Source of the DNA: Planctomycetota bacterium
GTDB taxonomy: Bacteria > Planctomycetota > Brocadiia > SM23-32
DNA length: 9,918 nucleotides
Direction of reading: 5' to 3'
Assembly: GCA_018400625.1 (NCBI GenBank)
Contig: JAGYMJ010000044.1
Span: 1 to 9,918 of the forward strand
A program made the position numbers and the translations under genes. Shown here piece after piece: positions 1 to 9,400 of the stretch; the first letter of the stretch is position 1, and each line of letters opens with the position of its first letter. The notes under the pieces are model-generated. The model was not told the origin of the DNA and made no database searches. It saw only the letters and a list, made by a program, of their open reading frames with translations.

Positions 1-50
1 GGCACAGGGCACGGTGGGGATGAGGCAACGGGGTTCACTGAATATTTACC
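1..50 (-). repeat. REP-like dispersed repeat unit, copy 1 (cut by window start)
   Basis: Read on the minus strand this copy runs GTAAATATTCAGTGAA, then CCCCGTTGCCTCAT, then CCCCACCGTGCCCTGTGCC, where the window begins. The same order of blocks recurs at 374-416 (minus), 2267-2331 (plus), 2404-2468 (minus) and 9869-9918 (plus). With the copies at 374 and 9869 it forms a subtype whose middle block reads roughly CYCCGTNGC. Complete copies contain a small hairpin, CACCG-N10-CGGTG. The size, palindromic core and intergenic position resemble REP/BIME elements; no transposase is present to support an association. Confidence 0.8.
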
Positions 51-373
51 ATCCAACGGCTAATGACATACACGTGAATCGCACGGAGACACGAGGAATG
101 GATATAAACTATTCTGCGATACTCAGCTACCAACAATCAAAGTTTATAAGCATTTTCAGGTGCTTGGCTCTGAAAATGGTCGCCTGACGGCGCAGTTGTT
201 TCCCCCCCCCGGTGCCAGTGGAGCCAATGACTCACCGCTAAGCAAGCGAGATGCGCTCAATCCTCCACCGATCCTAAGTCAGTGGAGGCAACGAGCTGGA
301 GGAGTGGCCCCCAGAGATTGTCATTCCCGTTAATTCCCGTTAATCGGGATGCCATGCATAGCGACGAACTTTT
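51..373. other. Gene-free intergenic stretch with small hairpins and a tandem 10-mer
   Basis: I see no convincing gene here. The longest open frame on the plus strand (67-333) has no ATG or ribosome binding site at a sensible place and no recognisable protein. Visible structure: a run of nine C at 202-210; a 7-bp stem CCTCCAC/GTGGAGG at 262-268 and 282-288 with a 13-nt loop; and two perfect tandem copies of ATTCCCGTTA at 323-342, the second of which forms a short hairpin, TCCCG-TTAAT-CGGGA (335-349). None has the T-tract of an intrinsic terminator. Confidence 0.6.
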
Positions 374-416
374 CACCGGCACAGGGCACGGTGGAGATGC
401 TACGGAGTTTGCCGAA
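374..416 (-). repeat. REP-like dispersed repeat unit, copy 2 (diverged)
   Basis: The stretch begins CACCGGCACAGGGCACGGTG (374-393), identical to the core of the other units, and continues with a diverged version of the block seen at 21-42 (GATGCTACGGAGTTTGCCGAA). It therefore keeps the order core, spacer, then the degenerate TTCACTGAA block now reading TTGCCGAA. The small core hairpin CACCG/CGGTG is intact. It lacks the terminal ATTTAC block of copy 1. Confidence 0.7.
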
Positions 417-426
417 AACCCGGCTC

Positions 427-501
427 GTAGTGGACGCTTTCAAGCGTCCGCGGGTTAGGCGCCATTTTCCGGACTCCGGAGTCCTTAAAAGGGATCACTA
501 C
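427..501. repeat. Compact double-palindrome element bounded by GTAGTG/CACTAC
   Basis: Two near-perfect palindromes lie 21 nt apart: GGACGCTT-TC-AAGCGTCC (432-449, 8-bp stem) and GGACTCCGGAGTCC (471-484, perfect). Both begin GGAC and end GTCC. They are enclosed by the inverted hexamers GTAGTG (427-432) and CACTAC (496-501), which gives a nested, roughly symmetrical 75-nt unit just beyond repeat copy 2. Open frames crossing it on both strands are probably fortuitous. It could be a second repeat family or a structured 3' region of transcripts leaving obg, which ends 180 nt away. Confidence 0.5.
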
Positions 502-681
502 AAACCATTTACAACCTTTTCGGCCAGGCTGCTGGAGTGGGCGGACATCAAGTCGAAGCTCGATGCAATCACCAGCTCGTAAATTGGAGGCGGGGATCAG
601 CGCTTCCGGGGATATCCCAAGCTGATTCAATAAACAGTGAAATCAGATCAAACCCGAGAAACAATTCATCAGCATCAGAAC
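502..681. other. Gene-free region downstream of obg with one hairpin
   Basis: No gene is supported here. A hairpin is formed by ATCAGC (596-601) and GCTGAT (621-626), enclosing the palindrome GGGATATCCC (609-618). It lies 55 nt beyond the obg stop in the direction of transcription, but no T-rich tract follows on that strand, so it is at best a 3'-end stabiliser or part of a factor-dependent termination region. Confidence 0.4.
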
Positions 682-1905
<1,224 letters not shown>

Positions 1906-1916
<11 letters not shown>

Positions 1917-2238
1917 TTTCTACTCCCCAATCTGGATGAATTTCTTTAATTTTAACTTTTGTATAATTTTGACGATGCCCTATAGTTGTTTGAGAGGGGC
2001 CTTTGAAACGTACTGTGTGTACCTTGGGACCACGTTCATGGCATAAAATTTCGGCCAGAACCCTTGCTCCGTCAATCTCAGGGCTTCCGATTTTGGTCTC
2101 GGTATCACTTCCGCTTAACATTAATACATTTTCAAATTCTACGAGCTCTCCTTCTGAAGAATTTACACGATCGATCAGGATTTCCTGACCCTCTGATACC
2201 CTGTATTGTTTGTCTTTTTCTCTTATTACAGCATACAT
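1906..2238 (-). CDS. rplU: 50S ribosomal protein L21
   Basis: L21 binds 23S rRNA in the large subunit. The 110-residue product begins [20 protein letters not shown], matching the conserved L21 start, and ends in the basic segment [15 protein letters not shown] typical of the family. I chose the ATG at 2236-2238 over an in-frame TTG at 2254-2256 because GAGGAG (complement of 2249-2254) sits 10 nt before it and overlaps the TTG itself. It is the first gene of the rplU-rpmA-obg operon. Its likely leader contains the palindromic element at 2267-2468. Confidence 0.96.
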
Positions 2239-2266
2239 CTTTTTCTTACTCCTCAATTTGTTAAAG

Positions 2267-2468
2267 GTAAATATTCAGTGAAATGCGCAGCTTTCTCCCC
2301 ACCGTGCCCTGTGCCGGGGGGATGATGATTAGGGACTAAGAGCCGCTTCTCACCATAAACTCCGCCGTGCGGATAAACGGCTACGGGTGGAAGTTATTAG
2401 TTCTTAATCATCATCCCACCGGCACAGAGCACGGTGGGGAGAAAGAACGTGCTTCACTGAAGACTTAC
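2267..2468. repeat. 202-bp palindromic element: two REP-like units head to head
   Basis: The left arm (2267-2331, plus orientation) and the right arm (about 2404-2468, minus orientation) are near-identical inverted copies. Both begin GTAARTMTTCAGTGAA, pass through CTTTCTCCCCACCGTGC, and end GGGATGATGATTA, with a few substitutions and one 1-nt indel near the middle of the outer third. The 72-nt centre (2332-2403) has weaker symmetry (GGACTAA near the left, TTAGTTC near the right) and a small stem GCCGT/ACGGC. It encodes nothing visible. The design is that of a BIME or a small MITE-like element; I could not find a clear target-site duplication. Transcribed as RNA it would fold into one very long hairpin. 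Confidence 0.85.
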
Positions 2469-2493
2469 TGTAAAAGTTCCTTATGAATGAAAC

Positions 2494-2522
2494 ATTTTAA
2501 CCCAAACCAATTTTTTTTACAA
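2494..2522 (-). promoter_or_regulatory. Candidate sigma-70-type promoter for rplU-rpmA-obg
   Basis: On the minus strand TTGTAA (complement of 2517-2522) and TAAAAT (complement of 2494-2499) are separated by exactly 17 nt. Transcription from here would start near 2487 and give a leader of about 250 nt containing the whole palindromic element. This rests only on the match to the consensus; no other good -35/-10 pair was seen between here and the rplU start. Confidence 0.45.
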
Positions 2523-2573
2523 CTGTATGGCTTTCTATCCGGTGAAGTTAAACTTTCCCTGCGACCAATCTCA

Positions 2574-2602
2574 TTGTGTTTTTTTGTCTTTTCTGCTATT
2601 AT
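2574..2602 (+). promoter_or_regulatory. Candidate extended -10 promoter for the rightward gene cluster
   Basis: TTGTGT (2574-2579) and TATTAT (2597-2602) are 17 nt apart, and the -10 box is preceded by TGC, giving the extended form TGCTATTAT. The predicted start near 2609 leaves a leader of about 57 nt before the kinase ATG. It is the best promoter match upstream of the four plus-strand genes and may drive all of them. Confidence 0.5.
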
Positions 2603-2665
2603 GATTCCAAAATTAGAGTCGTTCGATCGGAGTTTTTGAAATTAAATAAAAATCTGTAAAAAACT

Positions 2666-4090
2666 ATGAATACTACGGACACATTAAAAACGAAGACCTT
2701 ACTTATTGGCTTGGGGAAAGGCGGCAGCGCGCTTTTACCCTATCTGCTTGCTAAAGATGAATTTGACCTTGTTGCCGTATGTGATTCCAATATTGAAGCT
2801 GTAGGGGTTGCGATTGCCAAACAGTGTGGTCTTACCTATTATCATGATGCTGTGGAGGCGGTTAATGATTTGAGGCCCGAATTGGCGGTCGATACGACGG
2901 GGGACCCTTCTCTGGCGGCTACCCTTTATGAAGAGCGTCCGGCCGGCACTTCTGTAGTGACCGGTGAGGCTTCCAGACTTCTGTGGGAATTGTTGGCCGA
3001 ACACGAAGCGCAGCGACGCTGGGAATCTCGCTTCAATCGTGTGCTTGATGATATGCATAGTGCTATGCTGGTCGTTCAGGACGCCAAAATTAAATTCTGC
3101 AACCGTGCTTTTCATGAACTGCTCGGATATTCCAAACGTGACATACTCGGTTTCCCTTATGCCAATATTATTGATACCGATTTTCGTGAACGTGATGCGG
3201 CCTATTATCAAAAAAACAACGGCGGTGAAAAAGCACCGGAAGAATACGATACCAGGGTTGTTGGAGCCGACGGTTCAGTACTTGAAGTGCAAATACGCTC
3301 AAGGCTCAGTGATTGGGAAGGCAGGCCTGCAAGATTGATTATTATGAGCGATGTGACGGAATTGCGTCGGTTGCAGCGTGAACGGGAACAATTTTTCCGG
3401 TATATGGTCCACGAACTCCGAGCGCCCCTTTCTTCTCTGAATTCCGTCATATCTGCTTTCAATACCATGGATATTTGCGAAGATACCGAAAGGGCTGGAA
3501 AGCTCTTTGGAATCCTGAGAAGGTCCTCCAATAAATTGTCTGAATTTGTTAATGATTTCCTTGAATTATCAAAAATCGAAAAACAGCAGATAAATCTTAA
3601 ATTACAGACTCTTGATCCGGAAGATATTATCAATGAGGAAGTTGAAGAACAAAAAATATTGGCCGAGGATAAAGGTCTTGAACTTACTGTTCAACCCTGG
3701 GAGTCCTTTAAGATTGAAGGGGATGATTTTGTGATCCGAACCGCCGTCAGAAATCTTGTCAACAATGCCGTTAAATACACGGAAGAAGGAAGTATCACGG
3801 TTTCTGTAAAACCTAAAAAAGATACCTTCGCTATCATTGTCAGCGATACAGGAGCCGGTCTTACCGATGAAGAAAAAAATAATATATTCCAGGATTTCGG
3901 TAGAATTCATCGCACTGAAGGTATGAAGGGAACCGGTCTTGGCCTGGCTTTGGTTAAAAAACTCACTGAAGCGGCAAGCGGCGGCATAAGGGTGCAAAGT
4001 GACGGCAAAGAAAAAGGGGCCGCTTTTACCGTTGAACTGCCCTATAAATTCAAAAAACCGCAGGAAGGTGAGGATCATGCTGAAAAATGA
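2666..4090 (+). CDS. Soluble sensor histidine kinase: Rossmann-like domain, PAS, HisKA, HATPase
   Basis: This 474-residue protein has no transmembrane segment or signal peptide, so it should sense something inside the cell. Residues about 9-105 look like an NAD(P)-binding Rossmann fold: GLGKGG (15-20, pattern GxGxxG) and the acidic residue D40 ending the second strand (VAVCD), an arrangement that usually favours NAD(H). A PAS domain spans about 122-235, with NRAFHELLGYS (146-156) and VTELRRLQRERE leading into the kinase. HisKA has the phosphoacceptor H249 in HELRAPL. HATPase motifs are N367 in LVNNAVKYT, DTGAGL (394-399), NNIFQDFGR (405-413) and GTGLGLALV (422-430), so it should be active. 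The ATG is followed closely by the Rossmann strand, but no clear Shine-Dalgarno precedes it. The end overlaps the next gene by 14 nt. No response regulator is in the window. The ligand of the N-terminal domain is unknown. Confidence 0.9.
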   Translation: MNTTDTLKTKTLLIGLGKGGSALLPYLLAKDEFDLVAVCDSNIEAVGVAIAKQCGLTYYHDAVEAVNDLRPELAVDTTGDPSLAATLYEERPAGTSVVTGEASRLLWELLAEHEAQRRWESRFNRVLDDMHSAMLVVQDAKIKFCNRAFHELLGYSKRDILGFPYANIIDTDFRERDAAYYQKNNGGEKAPEEYDTRVVGADGSVLEVQIRSRLSDWEGRPARLIIMSDVTELRRLQREREQFFRYMVHELRAPLSSLNSVISAFNTMDICEDTERAGKLFGILRRSSNKLSEFVNDFLELSKIEKQQINLKLQTLDPEDIINEEVEEQKILAEDKGLELTVQPWESFKIEGDDFVIRTAVRNLVNNAVKYTEEGSITVSVKPKKDTFAIIVSDTGAGLTDEEKNNIFQDFGRIHRTEGMKGTGLGLALVKKLTEAASGGIRVQSDGKEKGAAFTVELPYKFKKPQEGEDHAEK

Positions 4091-5930
4091 CAGGAAATGC
4101 GAACTGACGATAATGCCCGAAAATAAATCTGTTTTTGTCGCTGAGGGCACTTCCCTTGTTGAAGCGGCGGGGCAGGTGGGCGTTATTTTGAATATGCCCT
4201 GCGGCGGCCGGGGAAGTTGTGGTAAATGTAAAGTTTTTATACGCGATAATGCCGTTGTCCCCTGCGAAAATGCCAAAGAAAAACTGACCGAGAAAGAAAT
4301 CTTTGAGGGGGCGCGTCTGGCCTGCCGGATGAGAGTTGAAAAAGACATATCCGTCCTGATCCCACCGGAAACACGGTTTTTTGAACAGGCTATCCTGACC
4401 GAAGGTCGGGATGTGGGCGGACACCAGCATGAACCGAATCTGCTGAAGCGTCATCTCTGCCTTCAACCGCCAAGCGTAAAGGATTCGCGGAGCGATATGG
4501 ACAGGGTGCTGGATGGATTTTCTGATATGGCCCTTTCCCCCCGGATGGATATATCTGTTCTTCAACGCCTGCCCTTACACTTGAGAAATGAGAATTTTGA
4601 AACCACCGTCGTTATCGAAGGTGATGAAATACTTGCATGCGAGCTGCCGGATACCGGGCACAGTCTATGGGGAGTGGCCCTGGATATTGGAACCACCACC
4701 ATAGTGGGCGCTTTAGTTGACCTGACCACCGGTGAACTGAAAGCGGTTGCCGGCAGAACCAATCCTCAAATCCAGTTCAGCGATGACGTCGTAGGCCGCA
4801 TTAAATATGTGGAGGATAATGAAAAGGGACTGGAGAAATTGCACAAGGTGCTGATAGAGGTCGTTAACGATATTCTTGGCGAATTGTGCGGTGATAACCA
4901 GATTGAAAGGAAAAACCTCTTTAATCTCACGGCCGTTGGCAACACCACCATGAGTCACTTTTTGCTTGAGATCGATCCCTCTCCCATTGCTCATGCACCA
5001 TATGTGCCGGCATTTCGACAGGGTTTGAACCTCAAAGCGGAATCGATCGGTGTTGAAGCCCATCATAATGCCAATTTCTTTATGCTCCCCAATATCGCCG
5101 GTTTTATAGGCAGCGATACCGTGGCGGTCGCTATGGCATCTCAAATTCACCGTTCCGATGAAATACTGCTGGCCGTGGATATCGGCACCAATGGCGAACT
5201 TGTTATCGGCAATAGGGATAAGCTGTTAGCATGTTCCTGCGCCGCGGGCCCCGCTTTTGAAGGCGCGCGTATAAGACAGGGCATGAGAGGGGCCCAGGGC
5301 GCTATAAATAAAGTGATCGTTGACGATCAGATACATGTCGACGTGATAGGGGGGGGGCAACCGCGCGGCATTTGCGGCAGCGGACTGCTTGACGCTGTTG
5401 CGGAACTTCTGGATGCCGGGCTGATCGAACCTACGGGCAAAATCCCTCAGAAAGATGAAATCCCCGATAGCGTGCCTCAACAGCTCGTTGATGCAGTGAC
5501 TGAATTGGATGGAGAACCTGCCATTTTGATCGCAGGGGGGGACGGTGCCGGCGCCAATGCGGTCTTTTTAACTCAAAAAGATATAAGGGAAATGCAACTT
5601 GCTAAGGCGGCAATCGCCGCCGGCATCAGTGTTGTTATCGCTGAAATAGGGATAAAACCTCAAAACCTCCATAAAATACTTCTGGCCGGCGGCTTCGGAA
5701 ATTTTCTGAGACGTTCCAGCGCGAAGCGGGTCGGGCTGCTGCCGGATGTACCGACGAAAAATATAGAATTTATCGGGAATGCGGCGCTCATCGGCGCGCG
5801 CAATGCTCTGACCTGCAGTTGCTGCAGGAAACAGGCCCGCGATCTGAGCAGAAATATCGAGTATCTGGAACTGGCCAACCGGCCCGAGTTCCAGCAGCAT
5901 TATATGGAAGCAATGGTGTTTCCGAAATGA
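4077..5930 (+). CDS. 2Fe-2S/ASKHA-domain protein, RACE-type corrinoid activator (DUF4445 family)
   Basis: Proteins of this family use ATP and an electron from a low-potential cluster to return inactive cob(II)alamin on corrinoid proteins to cob(I)alamin. The 617-residue product starts with a ferredoxin-type 2Fe-2S domain: C42 and C48-x2-C51 in PCGGRGSCGKC, with C83 in LACRM. A linker follows, then an ASKHA (actin/Hsp70-like) ATPase: DIGTTT (203-208), AVGNTTMSHF (286-295), VDIGTNGEL (367-375), GICGSGLLD (431-439) and AGGFG (537-541). The tail EYLELANRPEF matches the family. I chose ATG 4077, preceded by AGGAAGGTGAGG, over an upstream in-frame ATG at 3999 that would lie deep in the kinase gene. 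An unusual CSCC cluster (580-583) lies before the tail. No corrinoid protein or methyltransferase is nearby, so its partner must be elsewhere; the corrinoid role is by family, not shown here. Confidence 0.88.
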   Translation: MLKNDRKCELTIMPENKSVFVAEGTSLVEAAGQVGVILNMPCGGRGSCGKCKVFIRDNAVVPCENAKEKLTEKEIFEGARLACRMRVEKDISVLIPPETRFFEQAILTEGRDVGGHQHEPNLLKRHLCLQPPSVKDSRSDMDRVLDGFSDMALSPRMDISVLQRLPLHLRNENFETTVVIEGDEILACELPDTGHSLWGVALDIGTTTIVGALVDLTTGELKAVAGRTNPQIQFSDDVVGRIKYVEDNEKGLEKLHKVLIEVVNDILGELCGDNQIERKNLFNLTAVGNTTMSHFLLEIDPSPIAHAPYVPAFRQGLNLKAESIGVEAHHNANFFMLPNIAGFIGSDTVAVAMASQIHRSDEILLAVDIGTNGELVIGNRDKLLACSCAAGPAFEGARIRQGMRGAQGAINKVIVDDQIHVDVIGGGQPRGICGSGLLDAVAELLDAGLIEPTGKIPQKDEIPDSVPQQLVDAVTELDGEPAILIAGGDGAGANAVFLTQKDIREMQLAKAAIAAGISVVIAEIGIKPQNLHKILLAGGFGNFLRRSSAKRVGLLPDVPTKNIEFIGNAALIGARNALTCSCCRKQARDLSRNIEYLELANRPEFQQHYMEAMVFPK

Positions 5931-5978
5931 TTGTGTAGATTATCAACCTTCAACCAGCAAGCTTTCAAGGAAAAGGAT

Positions 5979-6425
5979 ATGACAATAATGGCGCTTGATC
6001 ATGGCGATAAACGTATAGGTGTCGCTGTAACCGACCCTTCCGATTCTATAGCTCTCGGACTCCCTACAATTGAGACGGACGACAGTGAAGGTGAGGTGGA
6101 TAAAATAGTTGAAATTGTGCTTCAGCGGGGAGTTACTCAAATTGTGGTCGGTCTGCCCAGGCATATGGACGGCGGAGAAGGACAGAGGGCCAGAAAAGCA
6201 CGCGGGTTCGTGAAACGATTGAGACGCGAAATGCCGGATGTCGAATATGTTTTTGTCGATGAGAGAATGACCTCGGCGAGGGCAAAAAGGGCGCTGACCG
6301 CTGAAAAAGCGAGGGCGAACGTGCGGAAGGACAATGTCGATAAAATGGCCGCTCAATTTATCTTGAAAAGGTTCTTAACGAGGGATAATGTCGAACCGGA
6401 CGAACAGACCGGCCGAAATGTTTAG
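5979..6425 (+). CDS. ruvX: RuvX/YqgF-family RNase H-fold nuclease
   Basis: YqgF proteins act on pre-16S rRNA 5' ends and have also been described as Holliday-junction resolvases. The 148-residue product has the family motifs in order: DHGDKRIGVAVTD (7-19), VGLPRHMDG (57-65), DERMTSARAKRAL (94-106) and NVDKMAAQFILKRFL (119-133). The acidic residues D7, E95 or D94, and D121 fit the RNase H-like active site. The proline usual after the first aspartate (DPG) is histidine here. I chose ATG 5979, with AAGGAAAAGG just upstream, over a TTG at 5931 that would add 16 unconserved residues; ATG 5988 is also possible. The gene begins 48 nt after the ASKHA gene and ends 33 nt before the mannosidase, probably in the same transcript. 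Confidence 0.93.
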   Translation: MTIMALDHGDKRIGVAVTDPSDSIALGLPTIETDDSEGEVDKIVEIVLQRGVTQIVVGLPRHMDGGEGQRARKARGFVKRLRREMPDVEYVFVDERMTSARAKRALTAEKARANVRKDNVDKMAAQFILKRFLTRDNVEPDEQTGRNV

Positions 6426-6458
6426 TTGGCAATGTGAGAAAAAGGAGGATATAAAAAC

Positions 6459-9400
6459 GTGCGAAGTGAGCAATTGATAAGTTATTATATCAGGGCCGCA
6501 AAATTTCTTGACGGACTTCATGATTATGGGCCTTTGATCGAATATCAACCGATGAAGGCAAGATACTCTTGCAGCGCTGAACCAGTGCCTTTCGCCGGCC
6601 GATTGGATGCCGATTATAAGGAGATTAAAACGGGTGAAATGTGGGGGAACATGTGGGACAGCGCCTGGTTTCACCTCACTGGAACTATTCCCGATGAGTG
6701 GAAAAATAAAAAAGTGGTGGCCCGGTTGAATTTTAATGGTGAAGCGTGCGTATTTGATAACGCCGGATGCCCCCTTTGCGGGTTAACCAACGGTTCGGTC
6801 TTCGACCAAAATTATGGGAAAGATATTTATTACCTCCCGCAGAAAACTATCAACAACGGTAAAGTGGAAATTTGGGTCGAGGCGGCCGCCAGTGGGTTCA
6901 TCGGGATAAAACTTGACAAAGACCCTGACCCCGACAGCCCCGACCGCTACGGTTCACATGAAGGCAAAGTGGTGGCTATGGAACTGGCCTTATTCGATGA
7001 TGATGTCTGGGGGCTGATGCTCGACTTCCAGGTGCTTTTCAGCCTTTTTGATTCCCTGAATTCCGGCGCGCCTTCCAAAGAAAGCGCTAGCCCGGGGAGA
7101 TTTGAAATCGAGAAAATACTGCCGGAGATGACGCCCAGACTGCGTAAGATACTTTTCGGCCTCAACAGGGCTATCGACATTTACGCCGACAACTATCGCC
7201 ATGCCGCCCAAGCCCGTGAAATACTGCAACCGCTGTTCTCCACCTCGGCAAATGATTCCGACTCGACCGCGCTGGCTATCGGGCATGCCCACCTTGACAC
7301 AGGCTGGTTATGGCCTGTAAGAGAGTCGATTCGTAAATGCGCACGCACTTTTTCCAGCCAGATCGCTCTCATGGAGAAATATCCTGACTACGTATTCGGC
7401 GCGTCTCAACCCCAGCATTATCTTTTCGTTAAAGAGCACTATCCCGCATTGTACGAGAAAATAAAGCAGTTTGTCCGGAAAGGTAATTGGGAATTGCAGG
7501 GGGGGATGTGGGTGGAAGCCGACTGCAATATTATCAGCGGCGAGTCCATGGTAAGACAGTTTCTGCACGGTAAGAACTTTTTCAAAGACGAGTTCGGCGT
7601 CGAGGTCGATAATTTATGGCTTCCCGACGTCTTCGGCTATTCCGCCGCCATGCCCCAAATCCTGAAAAAAGCGGGGGTTGATTGTTTCATTACCCTGAAA
7701 ATTTCATGGAACCAGTTCAACCAATTTCCCCATAATACCTTTCTCTGGCGGGGGATCGACGGCAGCAAAGTGCTCGCGCATCTGCCGCCGGAAGAAGATT
7801 GCAACTCGCTTATGCTGCCCCATGGACAGGTCAAAGCCCAGAGATCGTTCAAGGAATCGCATGTGATCAACGAGTTCATGTCGCTCTATGGCATCGGTGA
7901 TGGGGGCTGCGGGCCGAAAGAAGAACATGTCGAACGGGCTTTGCGCATGAAAGACCTTGAAGGATGCCCCAAAGTGCGATTTGGGCGGGCGGACGACTTA
8001 TTCGAAAGGTTGCTGGCAAAATCCGATGAGCTGGAGGTTTGGGACGGTGAATTGTATCTGGAACGGCATCGAGGCACCCTGACGACACAGGCCCGTTCAA
8101 AAAAATATAACCGAGTGCTGGAAAGAAAACTCCGTGAGGTCGAGTTTCTGTATTCCGCCCTTCCTTTATCAGAATACCCGGCCGCTGAACTCGACGCGCT
8201 TTGGAAGACTCTTCTGCTCAATCAGTTCCATGATATATTGCCCGGCTCGTCCATAAAAAAAGTTCATGAGACTTCCGAGCAGGAGTATGCGGATTCCATT
8301 GCGGAATGTGACCGTCTGGTCGCCGAAGTCTCAGCTTACCTGGAAAATGACGGAAAATCGCTGACGCTCGTCAATTCGCTTTCGACCGCTTTCCATGGGC
8401 CGGTTGAACTGCCGCCCTCTTGGCATGGTATGGCCTTAACCAATGCGGACGGCGAGAAAGTTCCGGTCCATAGCGATTCGGAATCGACCACCGCTTTGGT
8501 GAATATACCGGCCTGTTCTACGCTGACCCTGAGACGTGCCGGCCCGGCTGAAGAACCCGAAACCGGTAGCTGCAAGGTGCTGGAGAACGATCTGATCCGT
8601 TATGAATTCGGGCCCGATGCCGACCTGCTTTCGGTCTTTGATAAAGAACTCGGACGAGAGATGCTCCGTGGCGACAACAAGGGGAACCAATTCGCACTCT
8701 ACGTTGACCGGCCGGAAAGATATGACGCCTGGGATGTCGATATTACTTACGAAAATGAACTGTTGGAAAATGCACGCGGTATTGAAGTCTCGCCCCTTGG
8801 GGACGGCGAAGTCAGATGCGGCCTCAACTTCACACTGAATATCGGGGCCTCTGAAATAAAGCAAAACATCTACCTCTACTCCAACAGCAAACGGCTCGAA
8901 TTCCACACGATGGTGGACTGGAACGAAAAACACCGTATGCTCAGGGTATCTTTCCCGGTTGATGTTGAACGGCCTGCAGCAACATGTGATATCCAGTTTG
9001 GTTTCATCGAACGCCCCACGCACCGGAACACGAGCTGGGATATGGCCAAATTTGAGGTGGCGGCGCATAAATACGTGGACATTTCCAACGAGGACTTTGG
9101 AGTAGCCCTTATCAACGATTGCAAATATGGCCATAAAATAAACGATGCCGTCATCGACCTTAACCTGCTGCGTTCACCAACACACCCGGATCCCGATGCT
9201 GATGAAGGTGTCCACTCGTTCAGGTATGCCTTGCTGCCGCATCAAGGCCCTCTGCACGGCTCCGGTGTGATAGAGGAAGCGGAGCATTTCAATTTTCCAC
9301 CCATTTTGCTGAACGGAGTCGACGCCGACAAATTCAAATTGCCGGTGAAAATAGACGGGAAGGGGGTCCGGTTGGCAGCGCTGAAAAAGGCGGAAAAGGA

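Noticed and set aside
67..333. Plus-strand open frame of 88 codons as a possible gene remnant
   Set aside because: There is no ATG, the only GTG (160) lacks a Shine-Dalgarno, it spans a C9 run, and the peptide has no recognisable motif.
349..630. Two opposing open frames of 76-77 codons across 349-630 as small genes
   Set aside because: Both run through the repeat unit and palindromes at 374-501, have no good ribosome binding site and resemble no protein I recognise; the overlap with repeats explains the open frames.
2735..3633. Long antisense open frames opposite the kinase gene
   Set aside because: They are shadows of a well-supported coding frame, with no family motifs of their own.
3999..4076. 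Upstream ATG giving the ASKHA protein 26 extra residues
   Set aside because: It would overlap the kinase gene by over 90 nt and lacks a Shine-Dalgarno, while ATG 4077 has AGGAAGGTGAGG directly upstream and the ferredoxin domain begins right after it.
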